A stretch of 64,000 nucleotides of DNA from Sphingobacterium puteale (lineage in GTDB: Bacteria; Bacteroidota; Bacteroidia; Sphingobacteriales; Sphingobacteriaceae), in contig NZ_RBWS01000007.1 in the NCBI RefSeq assembly GCF_003627955.1, forward strand, positions 1 through 64,000, written 5' to 3'. A program made the translations under genes and the position numbers. The notes under the pieces are model-generated. The model was not told the origin of the DNA, did no database searches, and saw nothing but the letters and a program-made list of their open reading frames with translations. Numbering within the stretch: position 1 is the first letter of the stretch; every line of letters begins with the position of its first letter. Shown here piece by piece: positions 62,101 through 64,000 of this stretch.

Positions 62101-62818
62101 CAATTCGGAGCGCGAAATGGCAAATGCGATGTTCTTGGCAGGTTTTGATGTAAAGGATGTCCATATGACAGATTTGATTTCAGGCCGTGAGACATTGGAA
62201 GATATCCAATTTATCGGTGCCGTTGGCGGATTCTCCAATTCGGATGTACTGGGTTCGGCAAAAGGATGGGCCGGAGCATTCCTATACAATGAGAAAGCAA
62301 AAAAGGCATTGACCGATTTCTTTGCGCGCCCAGACACCCTTTCAGTTGGTATCTGTAATGGGTGCCAGTTATTTATGGAATTGGAAATGATCAATCCTGA
62401 ACACGAGGTTCATGGTAAAATGTTGCACAACACCTCGGGCAAACACGAATCAAATTTTGTTTCGGTGAAAGTTCAGGAAAACAACTCCGTTATGCTTTCT
62501 ACATTAGCTGGAAGTACATTGGGTGTTTGGATTTCACATGGTGAAGGAAAATTCAATCTACCACTTGCAGAAGAACAATACAATATTGTTGCCAAATACG
62601 GTTATGAGCAATATCCACATAATCCAAATGGTTCGGATTACAATACAGCGATGATCTGTGATAAAACTGGACGTCACTTAGCAACGATGCCTCATATCGA
62701 GCGTTCGATTTTCCAATGGCATTGGGCAAACTATCCAAAAGGACGCCAAGATGAGGTTTCTCCTTGGTTAGAAGCATTCATCAATGCACGCAATTGGATT
62801 GACAACCAAAGCAAATAA
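59144..62818 (+). CDS. purL: Phosphoribosylformylglycinamidine synthase (large PurL)
   Basis: The 1224-residue enzyme makes FGAM from FGAR, glutamine and ATP in purine synthesis. It is the long, single-chain form, with the N-terminal PurS-like domain, two AIR-synthase-like halves (VKAETHNFPTTVEPFSGAAT, ANSEHCRHKIFNG, GDPTLSAKEIIGNESQERMG), and a C-terminal class-I glutaminase. The glutaminase catalytic Cys is Cys1071 in SVGICNGCQLFMELE, with its base in WISHGEGKFNLPL. The order and length match the Gammaproteobacteria/eukaryote type. It is a single gene, ending at a strong hairpin. Confidence 0.96.
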   Translation: MIHFFENPSNTVYGVQSVNSLSQEDITKLNWLFGNAKKLDDQTLNHYFVGPRAAMVTPWSTNAVEITQNMGIEGIVRIEEFQPVPADFNDFDPMISQKFSMLTQNIYTVNISPEAILEIEDIDAYNKSEGLALNPEEVTYLNNLAVKLGRLLTDSEVFAFSQANSEHCRHKIFNGTFIIDGEEQPTSLFKLIKKTSETNPNEIVSAYKDNVAFIKGPRVTQFAPKSADKPDFYEEKSFDSVLSVKAETHNFPTTVEPFSGAATGSGGEIRDRMAGGQGAIPLAGTAVYMTAYSRLLQDRPWEKAMQERQWLYQTPVDILIKASNGASDFGNKFGQPLITGSVLTFEHEEDGRKLGYDKVIMQAGGVGYGKLDQAKKHTPKTGDKIVILGGENYRIGMGGAAVSSADTGAFGSGIELNAIQRSNPEMQKRAANAVRGLVESDHNPIVSIHDHGAGGHLNCLSELVEETGGLIDLDALPVGDPTLSAKEIIGNESQERMGLVIAEDDIATLKRVADRERAPMYTVGDVTGDHRFTFASKSNGAKPMDYALEDFFGSSPKTFMRDKTITRNYADLSYDSANIPNYLNQVLQLEAVASKDWLTNKVDRCVGGRVAKQQCAGPLQLPLNNVGVMALDYKGKEGIATTIGHSPVAALIDPAAASKTAIAESLSNIVFAPIINGLAGISLSANWMWAANNEGEDARLYQAVKACSDFAIALGINIPTGKDSLSMKQKYPNGENVIAPGTLIISAAGNCTDITKVVEPVLNKNAGSIYYINLSKDNFKLGGSSFAQVVNKLGTEVPTIQDANYFKTAFDTVQQLINDNQIEAGHDIGSGGLITTLLEMTFADVNLAANYDLSGLNESDSVKVLFSENIGLVLQAKDDAVFEQAVTEAGVDAIKIGHAIAGTTVTIKNGEENFSFDVAATRDVWSTTSFLLDSRQSKNGMAQQRFDNYKNQPLTFTFPSQFNGKKPVIDGSKARPKAAILREKGSNSEREMANAMFLAGFDVKDVHMTDLISGRETLEDIQFIGAVGGFSNSDVLGSAKGWAGAFLYNEKAKKALTDFFARPDTLSVGICNGCQLFMELEMINPEHEVHGKMLHNTSGKHESNFVSVKVQENNSVMLSTLAGSTLGVWISHGEGKFNLPLAEEQYNIVAKYGYEQYPHNPNGSDYNTAMICDKTGRHLATMPHIERSIFQWHWANYPKGRQDEVSPWLEAFINARNWIDNQSK

Positions 62819-62831
62819 CAAACGAAAAGAT

Positions 62832-62861
62832 AAAAGCTCCTTCATAGATGAAGGAGCTTTT
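62832..62861 (+). terminator. Intrinsic terminator of purL
   Basis: A perfect 14-bp stem (AAAAGCTCCTTCAT at 62832-62845, ATGAAGGAGCTTTT at 62848-62861) is followed by a T-run. It also lies at the end of the DoxX gene on the other strand. Confidence 0.88.
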
Positions 62862-62862
62862 T

Positions 62863-63309
62863 TTAGATATCCCTTTTGTATCCAGGTTTGTTCATCATAT
62901 TGTCAAGGGAGTATTTTCCAGATCCCATGACCATAAAAAAGATCAACAAAAAGAATACGACTATCGAAAGCCACAATTCGGAATTCAAATAACTAAAGCC
63001 GTTAGTGATGTTGACAAAAAAGACAGCTCCCACCAGGACAGGAAACAGCAATAAGGCCGCTAAACGGGTTTGAAAACCCAAAATAAGAAACAGGCCACCG
63101 ACCAGATGCGTAAAGACGACATAGTGAACAGCTCCCCATATGGACAGGTGGAAACTGCTCTGCTCAATCATGTGCTCAACCACTTGCCTATCGTTTACGA
63201 AACTTACCCCCTTCGCAAAAATCATAATACCCAGGGCAATTCTTAGGTAATCAATCCATTGGGGGTGGTGGACGTTTCCCCAATGTTCAATTTTATGTAT
63301 CAGGTTCAT
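62863..63309 (-). CDS. DoxX-family membrane protein
   Basis: The 148-residue protein has four predicted membrane helices and the DoxX signatures (LRIALGIMIFAKGVSFVND, LVGGLFLILGFQTRLAALLL). DoxX proteins sit in the inner membrane and are linked to redox and thiosulfate biology in some bacteria; this one cannot be assigned. Its stop abuts the purL terminator. Confidence 0.85.
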   Translation of the reverse strand: MNLIHKIEHWGNVHHPQWIDYLRIALGIMIFAKGVSFVNDRQVVEHMIEQSSFHLSIWGAVHYVVFTHLVGGLFLILGFQTRLAALLLFPVLVGAVFFVNITNGFSYLNSELWLSIVVFFLLIFFMVMGSGKYSLDNMMNKPGYKRDI

Positions 63310-63443
63310 AATATACCTCCTTTTATAGATGGTTATAATAGCTATAACAGCTGAAACACAAAAAAGTTGTTCCTAGTATCATTTTAATACAAAAGCTATT
63401 GCGGTCACGCGGTCTGGAGAGGATCAGAAGGTCGTAAGACAGA

Positions 63444-64000
63444 TCAGGTAATCACAAACTGAATCACTAGATCCCATAATGCAGTCGTTATTAGTCCCGC
63501 TACAATACTAAAACCGATCACTAAGTTCACCAATTTTGTATTGAGGTGATATTGTTCGGCAATAATACCCGAAGTGACCAACGTAGGCATAGCAGCTTCA
63601 AAAATGCTGATCCGTGCCACAGGACCTTTTACACCCAACAGCAATGCAAATGACAAGACCAACAGTGGAGCCAAAATCAATTTATAGATCATGGCTGTAC
63701 TGATCTGTGCGGCTTGTTGACGCCAGCCATCAAACTTCAATTGTAAACCGATAGAGAATAGTGCCAATGGTCCTACCGTCGCCACAAGCTTTTCAAAAAA
63801 AGGCTCGGCCATACTGAAGTCAACAAATTGGGATAACGTCAACGCGAGGAGACATCCGATCAAAGGTGGAAAAGTAATCAGCTTCCATAGCATGAATTTT
63901 GCGTCGATGGACTGCCCTTCATGCAGATTTGCTTTTAGGGCATTGATAATCCCCACAGTGGACAATAAGATAAACGTTGTCTGGTCACAAATAATAGCTA
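63444..64000 (-). CDS. AEC-family transporter, C-terminal part (truncated by window)
   Basis: The frame is open from the window edge (about 185 codons) to the stop at 63444. It encodes the end of an auxin-efflux-carrier/AEC permease, with helices such as LITFPPLIGCLLALTLSQF, LVATVGPLALFSIGLQLKFD and FEAAMPTLVTSGIIAEQYHL, the last a typical AEC motif. The N-terminal helices lie outside. Family transporters carry malate, malonate or other anions. The substrate is unknown. Confidence 0.8.
   Translation of the reverse strand, partial: AIICDQTTFILLSTVGIINALKANLHEGQSIDAKFMLWKLITFPPLIGCLLALTLSQFVDFSMAEPFFEKLVATVGPLALFSIGLQLKFDGWRQQAAQISTAMIYKLILAPLLVLSFALLLGVKGPVARISIFEAAMPTLVTSGIIAEQYHLNTKLVNLVIGFSIVAGLITTALWDLVIQFVIT

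Overview
The window looks like chromosomal DNA of a Bacteroidetes bacterium of the Sphingobacteriaceae, most likely Sphingobacterium or a close relative. This is inferred from gene content, not from an alignment. Pointers are a TonB receptor paired with a DUF4249 lipoprotein, a DUF5686 outer-membrane protein, an S46 dipeptidyl-peptidase, a GLPGLI-like/PNGase F protein, SusD and sulfatase relics, and promoter-like TAnnTTTG boxes ahead of several genes. Most of the window is ordinary chromosome; the left 15 kb carries the accessory and decaying material.

Layout. 1-0.18 kb: 3' end of an insertion-sequence transposase. 0.2-1.75 kb: AT-rich immunity-like gene, a 52-codon gene and a lipoprotein gene, tightly packed on the minus strand. 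1.8-2.2 kb: broken reading frame behind a promoter-like sequence. 2.3-4.4 kb: lipoprotein esterase and a WG-repeat-like secreted protein. 4.5-7.8 kb: TonB receptor plus DUF4249 partner. 7.9-9.7 kb: LytS/LytR-type two-component pair. 10.1-12.5 kb: Crp-like regulator, secreted esterase, EamA transporter. 12.5-14.7 kb: decayed glycan-utilisation locus with a SusD relic, one intact sulfatase, and a second sulfatase relic fused to a sigma-factor tail. 15.3 kb: riboflavin synthase. 16-21 kb: ClC channel/exchanger and OxyR, divergent from a DPP11-type peptidase. 21-29.5 kb: MalY-type aminotransferase, diacylglycerol kinase, pyruvate oxidase, DUF4091 protein, MtfA-like peptidase, TraB-like lipoprotein. 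29.6-36.8 kb: four-gene glycogen operon (GH31, glgB, glgA, glgC). 37-42 kb: Dps, RluA-type pseudouridine synthase with a long N-terminal extension, DUF5686 protein. 42-48 kb: DsbD-like protein, cysteine-synthase homologue with divergent Lrp regulator, PNGase F-type protein. 48-53.6 kb: UbiA, EngB, ABC-2 exporter pair, Mpo1-like protein, HAD phosphatase. 53.6-58.7 kb: pheT, coiled-coil gene, zapA, a probable 6S RNA, rny. 59-62.8 kb: purL. The right edge has a DoxX protein and a truncated AEC transporter.

How parts work together. GlgC makes ADP-glucose, GlgA extends the chain, GlgB branches it and the GH31 enzyme probably trims alpha-glucosides. OxyR sits 6 bp from the ClC gene, so the two probably share a transcript. 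The Lrp-type regulator and the cysteine-synthase homologue are divergent, and their promoters share a 12-bp inverted repeat that is a good operator candidate. The receptor/DUF4249 pair probably imports a substrate that cannot be read from sequence.

Most interesting: an unannotated structured RNA between zapA and rny with the architecture of 6S RNA. It has five nested perfect helices, a 13-bp closing stem and a U9 tail. Next come the chimeric gene relics at 12.5-14.7 kb, a ClC protein lacking the usual internal proton glutamate, and the hidden 52-codon gene coupled by ATGA overlap next to an orphan immunity-like gene. I see no CRISPR array, tRNA, rRNA or prophage, and no complete new defence or biosynthetic system.
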